Source: Methanobacteriota archaeon (lineage in GTDB: Archaea > Thermoplasmatota > Poseidoniia > Poseidoniales > Poseidoniaceae). Taken from it: a stretch of DNA of 6,174 nt. A model generated the notes under the pieces. The model worked only from the letters and a program-made list of their open reading frames with translations. It was not told the origin of the DNA and ran no database searches. The position numbers and the translations under genes are program-made. Where the stretch lies: NCBI GenBank assembly GCA_002689565.1, contig NZGQ01000057.1, positions 6,168 through 12,341 on the forward strand, written 5' to 3'. Shown in pieces: positions 1 to 6,170 of the stretch. Each line of letters begins with the position of its first letter. Within the stretch, counting starts at the first letter, position 1.

Positions 1-51
1 CATCTGAACGATGAACAGAGCCGCTACAAAGGCCACAAATACCTTGCGCAT
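1..51 (-). CDS. N-terminal fragment of a divergent secreted or membrane protein
   Basis: Reading the minus strand from the ATG at 51-49 gives 17 codons, MRKVFVAFVAALFIVQM, before the window ends. Two basic residues followed by an unbroken hydrophobic stretch is the n-region and h-region pattern of a signal peptide or N-terminal membrane anchor, so the product is probably exported. This ATG is the only possible start: the seven codons before it contain no ATG, GTG or TTG, and in-frame stops (TAG, TAA) precede them. No Shine-Dalgarno sequence lies directly upstream, but a TATA-like element sits about 27 bases from the ATG, which suggests a leaderless transcript. The mature protein is outside the window, so no function can be given. 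It could be chance, but start, stop and promoter spacing agree. Confidence 0.6.
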   Translation of the reverse strand, partial: MRKVFVAFVAALFIVQM

Positions 52-73
52 TGGTGATGCTATATTCGCCGAC

Positions 74-82
74 TATTAAATA
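74..82. promoter_or_regulatory. Near-palindromic archaeal TATA-box-like element in a divergent intergenic region
   Basis: The plus strand reads TATTAAATA and the minus strand TATTTAATA, both close to archaeal TATA boxes. On the minus strand its centre is about 27 bases upstream of the ATG at 51, the spacing expected for a leaderless mRNA, and purine-rich AAATGAGG lies directly upstream as a possible TFB-recognition element. On the plus strand a start site about 25 bases downstream would give an mRNA leader of roughly 35-40 bases that includes the ribosome binding site at 128-133. The element is seen in the sequence; its use in both directions is inferred. Confidence 0.5.
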
Positions 83-127
83 CCTCATTTGACGTGGACA
101 ATTTGGAATGCAGTGTTGCGATTCTTT

Positions 128-133
128 GGAGGT
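128..133 (+). promoter_or_regulatory. Shine-Dalgarno site for the PKD metallopeptidase gene
   Basis: GGAGGT lies seven bases before the ATG at 141. It is a full match to the anti-Shine-Dalgarno end of archaeal 16S rRNA at a standard distance. An in-frame TAA ends at 140, directly before the ATG, so this site and the stop together fix the start codon. Confidence 0.85.
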
Positions 134-140
134 ATCATAA

Positions 141-221
141 ATGTCTGAACCATGCTCTAATCGCGCCTACACAATTCTGCTTGTTTTTTTGGTATCTGTA
201 ATGTCTCCTATGGTTTCAGCA
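141..221 (+). other. Signal peptide of the PKD metallopeptidase
   Basis: Residues 1-27 have a single basic residue (R8), a hydrophobic core (YTILLVFLVSVM) and a small-residue cleavage site VSA before EPIDG. C5 lies before the hydrophobic core, so this is not a lipobox; a type I signal peptidase product is expected. Confidence 0.8.
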
Positions 222-3200
222 GAGCCAATTGATGGCTCTGAATCAGTCGTGATTGAAGCGACTCCAGTATTCGCAGATTTGGATGATTTCGAGGAAATGG
301 ATTCACACCCCTACATGCTCCCAGATAGTGACGAGATGCTATACAGTGCGACCCGGATGATGAAAAATCATTGGATAAGTGAAGGAATGCCAGGTGTGGA
401 AATAGCGACCTCTCCTCAATCTGTAACAAGCGGAAGAGCTTGTACACCGTATAATGAAGGTGATTCAGCAACCGTTCCTACGTCAGGCGGTTCTATTGAT
501 GTCACAGTCGAAAAGACAACTTCAACAGCAGCATTCATGGTGCAATCTGGTAGAACTCTTTCTTCTACAGTGTTGAACAATTGGGCTAGTACGTGGGATA
601 CAACAGTGTATCCTACTCTCATGACTTATTTCGGGAAGGATTACTTCGATGGCAGAGGAATCGCAGCACCAGACGTCGATAACAACTGTCAAATTGAAGT
701 TGTAATCTATGCAATAGATGGTGCTTTCAACATTGGAGGTTACTTTGCTCCGGGAATGTCTGCATCCAGAGAAGCGATTTTCATCGATATAGACGATGCA
801 CCATTAGCATGGTCGAAAGTAATACTTGCCCACGAATTGCAACATCTACTTCACAATGCATTAGATCCATATGAAAATTTGTGGATTGACGAGGGTGCAG
901 CAGATATGGCAGCATTCCTTTGTTTTGGTGGCTCTTCGACTCTTTACGGGCACGTTAACGCTTGGACTTCAGCCAGTGAACTCTCAGTTCGATGGTGGAA
1001 CCAAAGGCCTGCTGACTATGGTGGCGGTTTCATCTTCCTGTTATACTTGGCAGACCACTTAGGCGGAGGGCCAGCAATTAGGAAACTTGCACAAGATTCC
1101 TCTACAGGTGCTGCTGGAATTGAAGATTTAGCCCGTAACCCAATAGATGCATCACCGGGAGTAATCGGTAGAGATTTCATTGATATTTACACTAATTTTA
1201 CAATTGCTGCAACACTTGACAGCGATCAAGGAATTTATGGAATGTCGAATTTGTTTTTGTCTCCAGCGTGCGGTTCAAGTGAATTTTGTAAAATACAACC
1301 TGCGGACACGAATAGCGATTGGCTTGGACCTTGGTCTTCTACAGGTAATGATGTAGAAGGTTGGGGAGTTAGAGTATTCAAATTCACTCCTGGCTCTGCA
1401 GCACCGGCCCCGCTTACTATGAGATTTACAGGCGATGTTCCTGGTATGGATGGAGTAATTATGAGCAGAGCGGCAGCAGACGGTATTTACACCCGTTCTG
1501 ATATCAATTTCAATGGTGCAGTAGGAACTGCTCTAGTTCCAGGATTTGGTAACATTACAGACGAAATCTGGGCAATTACCTGGTATGCTTCCACTCAAGG
1601 GGACTGCGATTACACCTCTTGTGGAAGCTCCTATCCTCAGGGAGTGATTGATGTTGAAGCGGCAAGGATTACTTCTCCTGCATCGCTAAGCCTCAATTCT
1701 ACAATACTAGCAGATAGGGACGGAGATATAAATGTCGACACTGCAGAAGTTGAATTCAATGTAATGTCTAACGCCTTTTTTGAGGATTTAGATGTTGAAG
1801 TAGAGGTCAGGAACGCTTCTGGAGTAGTATTAGACACGATAGAGACAAGAGTACAAGCAGGAGGCGGAGTTGATGTTCCAACTAAGTTCTGGTATACTGC
1901 AAAGTCTAGCGAGATCCATACATTCCATCTAACGATGAAAGATATGCTTGGTGATGTAATCGATACTGCTCAAACAGGGGCTCAATTTTTGGACAACATG
2001 AAACCAGTTGCAAATTCGAGTATAGAACCAAAAGAAGCCCAAACCTGGGATAACATCTTGTTCGTAGGTAGTGGTTTTGATGCTTGGGGGCTATCCTTGG
2101 CAAACAATACTCTTCCATATTTGGACGATCCTGTTGCCTACGCTTGGTCGTTTGATGATGGTAATACTTCTTCACTCAAGAGTCCGGTCAGGCCTTATCT
2201 TGAAGTTGGAGAATATAACGTATCATTGATGATATTAGACCAAGGTGGAACTTGGTCAGATTCAGATATTACTACCATTAATGTCACAGATGAAACAGAT
2301 CCAAATCCTATTATCTCAGTGAATGGCCAGGTTATTACTAACAATCTCTCAATATTAACTGGACAAATTATTCAGTTCAGTGCCGAAAGAACCACTGACA
2401 ATGTACCTATCAGCCATCTTGAATTTACTTGGGATTGGGGAGATGGCGATATAGAATCCGGGAAAGGAGTATCAACTGCCTATCACCTATGGGAAGATGG
2501 CTTAACAGCTGTTACAATCTACAATCTAACATTGACTGTAAATGATGGTGTGAATACAGCATCAACCAGTATAGAAATAATCGTTAACAACAGGGCGCCT
2601 GGACAAATTTTCTCTGACACGGTAATCACAGAAACGTTTACTGCTACGATGATTCCTGATATCTTTGATGATGTTGATGGTGACTTAGTTGGTTGGAATT
2701 GGGACTTTGATGAAGGGGTAAACCTCGATGGTGGAGTAGTGGATAGAACAGACCTGTTTGTAGATTCAATATCAACAGAACAAATGCCTTTGGTTGCTTG
2801 GTCAACTCCTGGTATGAAGTTAGTCAATCTGACAGTGACTGATAATGATGGAGCACAATCTTCAGCTCAAATTTCGGTTCAAGTTCTAAATCAACTTCCT
2901 GTTGCACAATTCGAAGTTAGAGATTCAAGTTCTGCCGGAAGTCCAGTTATCGATTTCAGAATTGAAGACGGAGAAGTAGATGTCCCTTACACATTCAATG
3001 GAAGAGATAGTTACGATCCGGATGGACTTATTGGAGATTCAACCGATTTGACTTTCTTATGGACATTCTCAGATGGAACTACTTCCAACGAATCTCTGGT
3101 TGTATACGATTTCCCAACTCCTGGTGAGCATTCAGTAACCCTTGTTGTAATCGATGAATATGGAATGCAAAGCGAACCTAGAGTTTTAGGTGTACGTATC

Positions 3201-4319
3201 TTGAATCCAAAACCTATCATCTCTGTCAAGATTTACGATGTGTGGTATGAAGGGGAATTAGTTACAACTTCAACACCATTAGCAGAAGGAGCATCGTTTG
3301 ATTATTCTCATACATTTGATGATGATGAAAATGTTGTAACCACTCCTGGACAAATGTTGTATTTCGATTCGATTGGAACAAGAGATGGAGATAGGAAATA
3401 CGAAAATAGATCTGTTCCACTGGAATCTAATCATTCTAACTGGAATGGTATTGTAGAGTATTCATGGGATTTCGGAGATGCAACTCCAATTTCTCACGAA
3501 CCATTGCCTTGGCATGCATTCGAGCGTCCAGGAACATACAAAGTCACTTTGACAGTAAGGGATTCCTATCTTACAGGTGATGTTAGCAGAGCTACTTTTA
3601 CTGTAGTTGTTAATGAAGCTCCTCAAATTGGTGAGTTCAAACTTACTGAAACAGTCTATTTGGGTGAATCTATTGTTTTGGATGTGAATGTTACAGATGC
3701 TGAGCAAATCAATGATTATGTTGTATGGCGTGATTTAGATGTTAATGATGGCCTGCATACTGATAGAGATGAAAGGATATCATCAGATATCGTAGTTCTC
3801 TGGGAAAGTGATCTGGAATTCGACGCCGATTCAAACGGGGATTCAATGGATGATTGGATTACTCCATCAGGGGCTGACGGAATAAGAGTCTCAGCAAGTT
3901 GGGAAGAAGTTGGAATCAAGATTGTCAGAGTCTCTGTCTGTGACGGAATGGGCGTGTGTATTTACAAAGATGCAGAGATAACCGTACTAGATGAGAAATC
4001 TCCTGAACCTAGCCTATCTGATTTCTCGATAAAGGATTGGCAAGAGTGGTTCCTTGATGCAAGTGGCGAATCGTTTGTAGTTCTGGCATTAATCGTAGCA
4101 GTATTGATCCTAGGTTGGGCTGTCATGCGTAGCCCAACTGAGATCGAAGAAGAGGCGGAACAAGCTGCTGCTACATATGAAGTAGAAGAAGTACAATCAT
4201 ACGGTGGAGTGCTAGGTATGGACCAACACAACCCTCCTCCAGCTCCTGGAATATTATCTAAGGATGAACGAAGGAGTGGCTCTTCTGGTTATGTAAGGCC
4301 ACTTCGTAGAAGACGTTGA
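141..4319 (+). CDS. Secreted, membrane-anchored M30/hyicolysin-like metallopeptidase with PKD-domain stalk
   Basis: The 1392-residue product appears to be a cell-surface zinc protease. Residues 1-27 are a signal peptide (hydrophobic core, probable cut after VSA). Residues 100-350 resemble the M30/hyicolysin family: a YPTLMTYFG stretch near 157, the segment GGYFAPG...IFIDID at 199-218, the zinc motif HELQH at 231-235, and WIDEGAAD at 248-255, whose E251 would be the third zinc ligand as in gluzincins; E232 would be the catalytic base. Residues 350-620 are beta-rich, with close Cys pairs 377/383 and 489/494 and a calcium-type loop at 525-533. PKD domains fill 622-1158, and a degenerate one covers 1160-1284. 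A transmembrane helix at about 1309-1328 is followed by a cytoplasmic tail of 64 residues. Sixteen N-glycosylation sequons all lie after residue 350. The ATG is fixed by an upstream stop and GGAGGT. Substrate is unknown; the peptidase class is inferred from motifs, and an inactive homologue cannot be excluded. Confidence 0.85.
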   Translation: MSEPCSNRAYTILLVFLVSVMSPMVSAEPIDGSESVVIEATPVFADLDDFEEMDSHPYMLPDSDEMLYSATRMMKNHWISEGMPGVEIATSPQSVTSGRACTPYNEGDSATVPTSGGSIDVTVEKTTSTAAFMVQSGRTLSSTVLNNWASTWDTTVYPTLMTYFGKDYFDGRGIAAPDVDNNCQIEVVIYAIDGAFNIGGYFAPGMSASREAIFIDIDDAPLAWSKVILAHELQHLLHNALDPYENLWIDEGAADMAAFLCFGGSSTLYGHVNAWTSASELSVRWWNQRPADYGGGFIFLLYLADHLGGGPAIRKLAQDSSTGAAGIEDLARNPIDASPGVIGRDFIDIYTNFTIAATLDSDQGIYGMSNLFLSPACGSSEFCKIQPADTNSDWLGPWSSTGNDVEGWGVRVFKFTPGSAAPAPLTMRFTGDVPGMDGVIMSRAAADGIYTRSDINFNGAVGTALVPGFGNITDEIWAITWYASTQGDCDYTSCGSSYPQGVIDVEAARITSPASLSLNSTILADRDGDINVDTAEVEFNVMSNAFFEDLDVEVEVRNASGVVLDTIETRVQAGGGVDVPTKFWYTAKSSEIHTFHLTMKDMLGDVIDTAQTGAQFLDNMKPVANSSIEPKEAQTWDNILFVGSGFDAWGLSLANNTLPYLDDPVAYAWSFDDGNTSSLKSPVRPYLEVGEYNVSLMILDQGGTWSDSDITTINVTDETDPNPIISVNGQVITNNLSILTGQIIQFSAERTTDNVPISHLEFTWDWGDGDIESGKGVSTAYHLWEDGLTAVTIYNLTLTVNDGVNTASTSIEIIVNNRAPGQIFSDTVITETFTATMIPDIFDDVDGDLVGWNWDFDEGVNLDGGVVDRTDLFVDSISTEQMPLVAWSTPGMKLVNLTVTDNDGAQSSAQISVQVLNQLPVAQFEVRDSSSAGSPVIDFRIEDGEVDVPYTFNGRDSYDPDGLIGDSTDLTFLWTFSDGTTSNESLVVYDFPTPGEHSVTLVVIDEYGMQSEPRVLGVRILNPKPIISVKIYDVWYEGELVTTSTPLAEGASFDYSHTFDDDENVVTTPGQMLYFDSIGTRDGDRKYENRSVPLESNHSNWNGIVEYSWDFGDATPISHEPLPWHAFERPGTYKVTLTVRDSYLTGDVSRATFTVVVNEAPQIGEFKLTETVYLGESIVLDVNVTDAEQINDYVVWRDLDVNDGLHTDRDERISSDIVVLWESDLEFDADSNGDSMDDWITPSGADGIRVSASWEEVGIKIVRVSVCDGMGVCIYKDAEITVLDEKSPEPSLSDFSIKDWQEWFLDASGESFVVLALIVAVLILGWAVMRSPTEIEEEAEQAAATYEVEEVQSYGGVLGMDQHNPPPAPGILSKDERRSGSSGYVRPLRRRR
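831..893 (+). other. Predicted zinc-binding catalytic motif HExxH plus downstream Glu
   Basis: The segment encodes HELQH (residues 231-235), then 15 residues, then E251 within WIDEGAAD. In M30-type gluzincins the two histidines and the glutamate of an (N/D)EG motif bind zinc, and the glutamate of HExxH activates water. All of these residues are intact here. The preceding IDIDDAPLAWSKVILA matches the usual beta strand and helix that lead into the motif in this family. Confidence 0.75.
2004..3614 (+). repeat. Tandem array of five divergent PKD domains (protein-level repeat)
   Basis: Each unit carries the PKD core, an aromatic-x-aromatic-x-aspartate turn followed by a (P)GxYxVxLxVxD strand. Cores are YAWSFDDG (residues 667-674), FTWDWGDG (762-769), WNWDFDEG (852-859), FLWTFSDG (972-979) and YSWDFGDA (1107-1114). 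Approximate boundaries are 622-716, 720-817, 818-917, 918-1022 and 1023-1158. The fifth has a long insert (about 1050-1100) before its core. The units differ enough at DNA level that no recent duplication is visible. PKD domains are extracellular Ig-like beta sandwiches that act as spacers or bind polymers; a stalk role is inferred. Confidence 0.85.
4065..4124 (+). other. C-terminal transmembrane helix of the PKD metallopeptidase
   Basis: Residues 1309-1328 form an uncharged hydrophobic run (FVVLALIVAVLILGWAVM), followed at once by R1330 and then an acidic stretch. With the N-terminal signal peptide this predicts a type I topology: ectodomain outside, 64-residue tail inside. The region before it has no PGF archaeosortase motif, so the helix is probably the permanent anchor. 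Confidence 0.85.
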
Positions 4320-4358
4320 AGGTAAATGCGATTAACCCCCTCATTTGATAGGATAGTA

Positions 4359-4369
4359 GGAGAAGTGAT
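4359..4369 (+). promoter_or_regulatory. Ribosome binding region for the second surface gene, with competing starts
   Basis: GGAG at 4359-4362 and GTGAT at 4365-4369 together resemble an interrupted GGAGGTGAT, the full complement of the 16S 3' end. GTGAT stands five bases before the TTG at 4375, while GGAG stands five bases before an out-of-frame ATG at 4368. The 55-base gap after the upstream gene (4320-4374) shows no convincing TATA box and no T-run terminator, so read-through from the peptidase gene is the simplest model. Confidence 0.5.
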
Positions 4370-4374
4370 GATTC

Positions 4375-5379
4375 TTGGGTCGTAGGCTTACTTTTGCAGT
4401 TTTGCTTGCGTTTATTCTCCCAATGTTAGCACCTTCCTATTTGTCACCGGTTGAGGAAGCCTCGGCTGAGTCAAATTGTGATAACGGCGACTTCGTAACT
4501 CCAGTTTGGAACACGACTGTTGAACGCCTTGCTAAAATACCGGCAATTTACGACCCTAATGAGTCAGAGGATGACGATAGAGGAAGGAAAGCACGGAAGG
4601 ATAAGGACAGAGATGATTACGAGTATGACTTCGAGAATTATGATGGTCCAGAAGAAGAATGGATGACTTGGGAGCCGAATAATGAGCTCAACCTGCTTAG
4701 GGATGATTTCCAAAGCCAAATGCTAATTGGAAATGATTCGATTGGGGTATTACGGGTCAATCTAGATCATGAAAGAAGAACCACGATTTGTGTTACAATA
4801 GAAACAACAAACAATTCTTACGACCCATCTGCAGATGTATATCTTATGACTACTTCACAATATGATAGATATTCAACATCTTATGATATTGCACATGGTG
4901 CATGGGGCTTGAAAGAACATAGAGATGATGATGACCCAACTAGTGATGTGCCTCCAGAATGGAGAAGTTTTACTGTTGCAGGGTGGCATTCTTTCAGAGA
5001 TTCCCATCAGTATGAGGATGTAAAAGAAGTATCGTTTTCAATATCTCTTGATGGTCCCGAAATTAGTAGTGGTTTGTTTGGAGATTCAGGACAACAATAT
5101 TTCAATATCGTAATTGACAATACAAATAATTCTCATCAAAATGATGCTGTACCTGAGACAATGATAGTTGCATATGTTTCTGTAGTCTCCGAGCCACGAA
5201 CAACAATACTCCCGAATTGGACAGTATCTCTAGTCTGTTGCGGATTGATGATTGGTGTTTTGGTTGTTCCTTTAATCATGAATAAGCGATACATGAACGC
5301 AGGATTAAGTCTAACTTCTGAAAACCAACAATTAGAGAAAGGGTTGGTACCATCTCTAGAGCAAGATAATTCTGATTAG
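4375..5379 (+). CDS. Secreted single-pass membrane protein with charged linker, family not recognised
   Basis: I do not recognise this 334-residue protein. Residues 1-31 are a signal peptide (RR, then hydrophobic core, probable cut after ASA). Residues 61-97 are a low-complexity charged segment rich in D, E, K and R that is probably disordered. Residues 105-275 look beta-rich, ending in SFSISLDG and YFNIVIDNTNNS strands; a PPC- or GOLD-like beta sandwich is possible but unproven. C35 and C139 could pair outside the cell. A transmembrane helix at about 282-302 is followed by NKR and a short hydrophilic tail, giving type I topology. Six sequons are present (N46, 62, 120, 146, 251, 281). The start is TTG, because an in-frame TGA at 4369-4371 closes the frame upstream and the next Met (17) would cut the signal peptide. 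It lies 55 bases after the peptidase gene on the same strand, so an operon is likely. Its stop codon overlaps that of aroD. Confidence 0.75.
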   Translation: MGRRLTFAVLLAFILPMLAPSYLSPVEEASAESNCDNGDFVTPVWNTTVERLAKIPAIYDPNESEDDDRGRKARKDKDRDDYEYDFENYDGPEEEWMTWEPNNELNLLRDDFQSQMLIGNDSIGVLRVNLDHERRTTICVTIETTNNSYDPSADVYLMTTSQYDRYSTSYDIAHGAWGLKEHRDDDDPTSDVPPEWRSFTVAGWHSFRDSHQYEDVKEVSFSISLDGPEISSGLFGDSGQQYFNIVIDNTNNSHQNDAVPETMIVAYVSVVSEPRTTILPNWTVSLVCCGLMIGVLVVPLIMNKRYMNAGLSLTSENQQLEKGLVPSLEQDNSD

Positions 5380-6170
5380 TACTCTAGAAGGGACCATGCA
5401 TCTCTAAGGTCGCGAAGGTTCACTAATCCCTTGTCAGAAATTCTGAATTCGTTTCTCATGGTTGCATAAACTAAACTTTGGTCCAATACCGGTGCATGGA
5501 GTCTAGTCCAATCGCCGCCGCTGTTTAATGCCATTAGGCTGTGACTTAGGCCTTCTCCTGTGAGTTCTGTTGCTGCTTCTACGATTTGTAGAGCATCGCC
5601 ATGGTTGTGAGCTGTTCCACAGAATTTGACAATGTCGCCCAAGCCTTGGTTATCTCTGACTACTGATGCGATGGTTGCAGCATCTGGTATGCCGTTTATG
5701 TCATGCATAGATGCAATAATTTGGCAACCGTTTGATGTAGCAGCGTCTTGAAGGGGTTTTCTAGTAGATTCCTTAATCGATAACTCTAGGTCAATCCATG
5801 AGACCTTGGAATCAATTGCTTTTTCTAGGATCTCAATTCTTTCAGATTCAACTCCTGGGAAAAAACCTCCTTCGGACACGGGTCTTACGGTGAATATTAC
5901 AGGTAGAGGTAACCCCTCCTTTAGAGCAGCGATAGATGCATCAACATCGACCTCGGACATGTCTACTGTGTCCCATTGGTTTTCAGGTGGAAGTTCGACC
6001 TTTTCTCCTTCTTCTTCATCTGAGATGGTTGGATCGGGCTTAACCAAATAGAGTCTGTCAAAGCGTACCTCGACCATGTCTGCGCCTGCAAGGTTTGCTC
6101 TTGCAGCTTCATCAGTCATTTCTTCGACGGTAGTGCCATCAAGTGCAACACATACTTTCGGGTCAGCCAT
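5376..6170 (-). CDS. aroD: Type I 3-dehydroquinate dehydratase, shikimate pathway
   Basis: The 264-residue cytoplasmic enzyme should convert 3-dehydroquinate to 3-dehydroshikimate through a lysine Schiff base, the third step towards chorismate and aromatic amino acids. Family landmarks appear in order: EVRFDRL (E34, R36), FTVRP with SEGG (R96), WIDLEL (E129), IIASMHD with the general-base H156, DIVKF with Schiff-base K182, and WTRLHAP (R223), matching E. coli E46/R48, R82, E86, H143, K170 and R213. The protein is slightly longer than the usual 220-250 residues because of an acidic insert at about 44-75. The usual C-terminal PGQ motif reads DKGL here, so the substrate-contacting Gln is Leu249. 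The ATG at 6170-6168 starts just before the first core strand, as expected, but only four bases upstream are visible, so the ribosome binding site cannot be judged. It converges on the unknown surface gene and shares no obvious function with it. Confidence 0.93.
   Translation of the reverse strand: MADPKVCVALDGTTVEEMTDEAARANLAGADMVEVRFDRLYLVKPDPTISDEEEGEKVELPPENQWDTVDMSEVDVDASIAALKEGLPLPVIFTVRPVSEGGFFPGVESERIEILEKAIDSKVSWIDLELSIKESTRKPLQDAATSNGCQIIASMHDINGIPDAATIASVVRDNQGLGDIVKFCGTAHNHGDALQIVEAATELTGEGLSHSLMALNSGGDWTRLHAPVLDQSLVYATMRNEFRISDKGLVNLRDLRDAWSLLEY

Noticed and set aside
1637..2827. Several minus-strand open frames of 66-102 codons inside the peptidase gene
   Set aside because: They are antisense to PKD and beta domains with strong protein motifs, and show no domain pattern of their own.
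2150..3330. Recurrent TTTGATGATG DNA word as a nucleotide repeat
   Set aside because: It encodes Phe-Asp-Asp at PKD turns or acidic loops and follows from protein sequence and codon use, without a constant spacing or flanking identity.
4002..4124. Archaeosortase PGF-CTERM signal at the end of the peptidase
   Set aside because: No PGF precedes the transmembrane helix, and a 64-residue tail follows it, unlike the short basic end of PGF-CTERM proteins.
4375..4467. Twin-arginine export signal in the second surface protein
   Set aside because: It has RR, but the following LTF does not fit the RRxF(L)K pattern and the hydrophobic core is a normal Sec type.
5354..5388. Two CTCTAGA copies flanking the overlapping stop codons, as a possible hairpin terminator or site
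   Set aside because: The six-base arms are palindromic by themselves and separated by 22 bases, with no T-run; chance is the simpler explanation.
5806..6051. Plus-strand open frame of 81 codons inside aroD
   Set aside because: It lies wholly antisense to a gene with clear family motifs, is Ser/Thr rich in the way of a shadow frame, and has no ribosome binding site.
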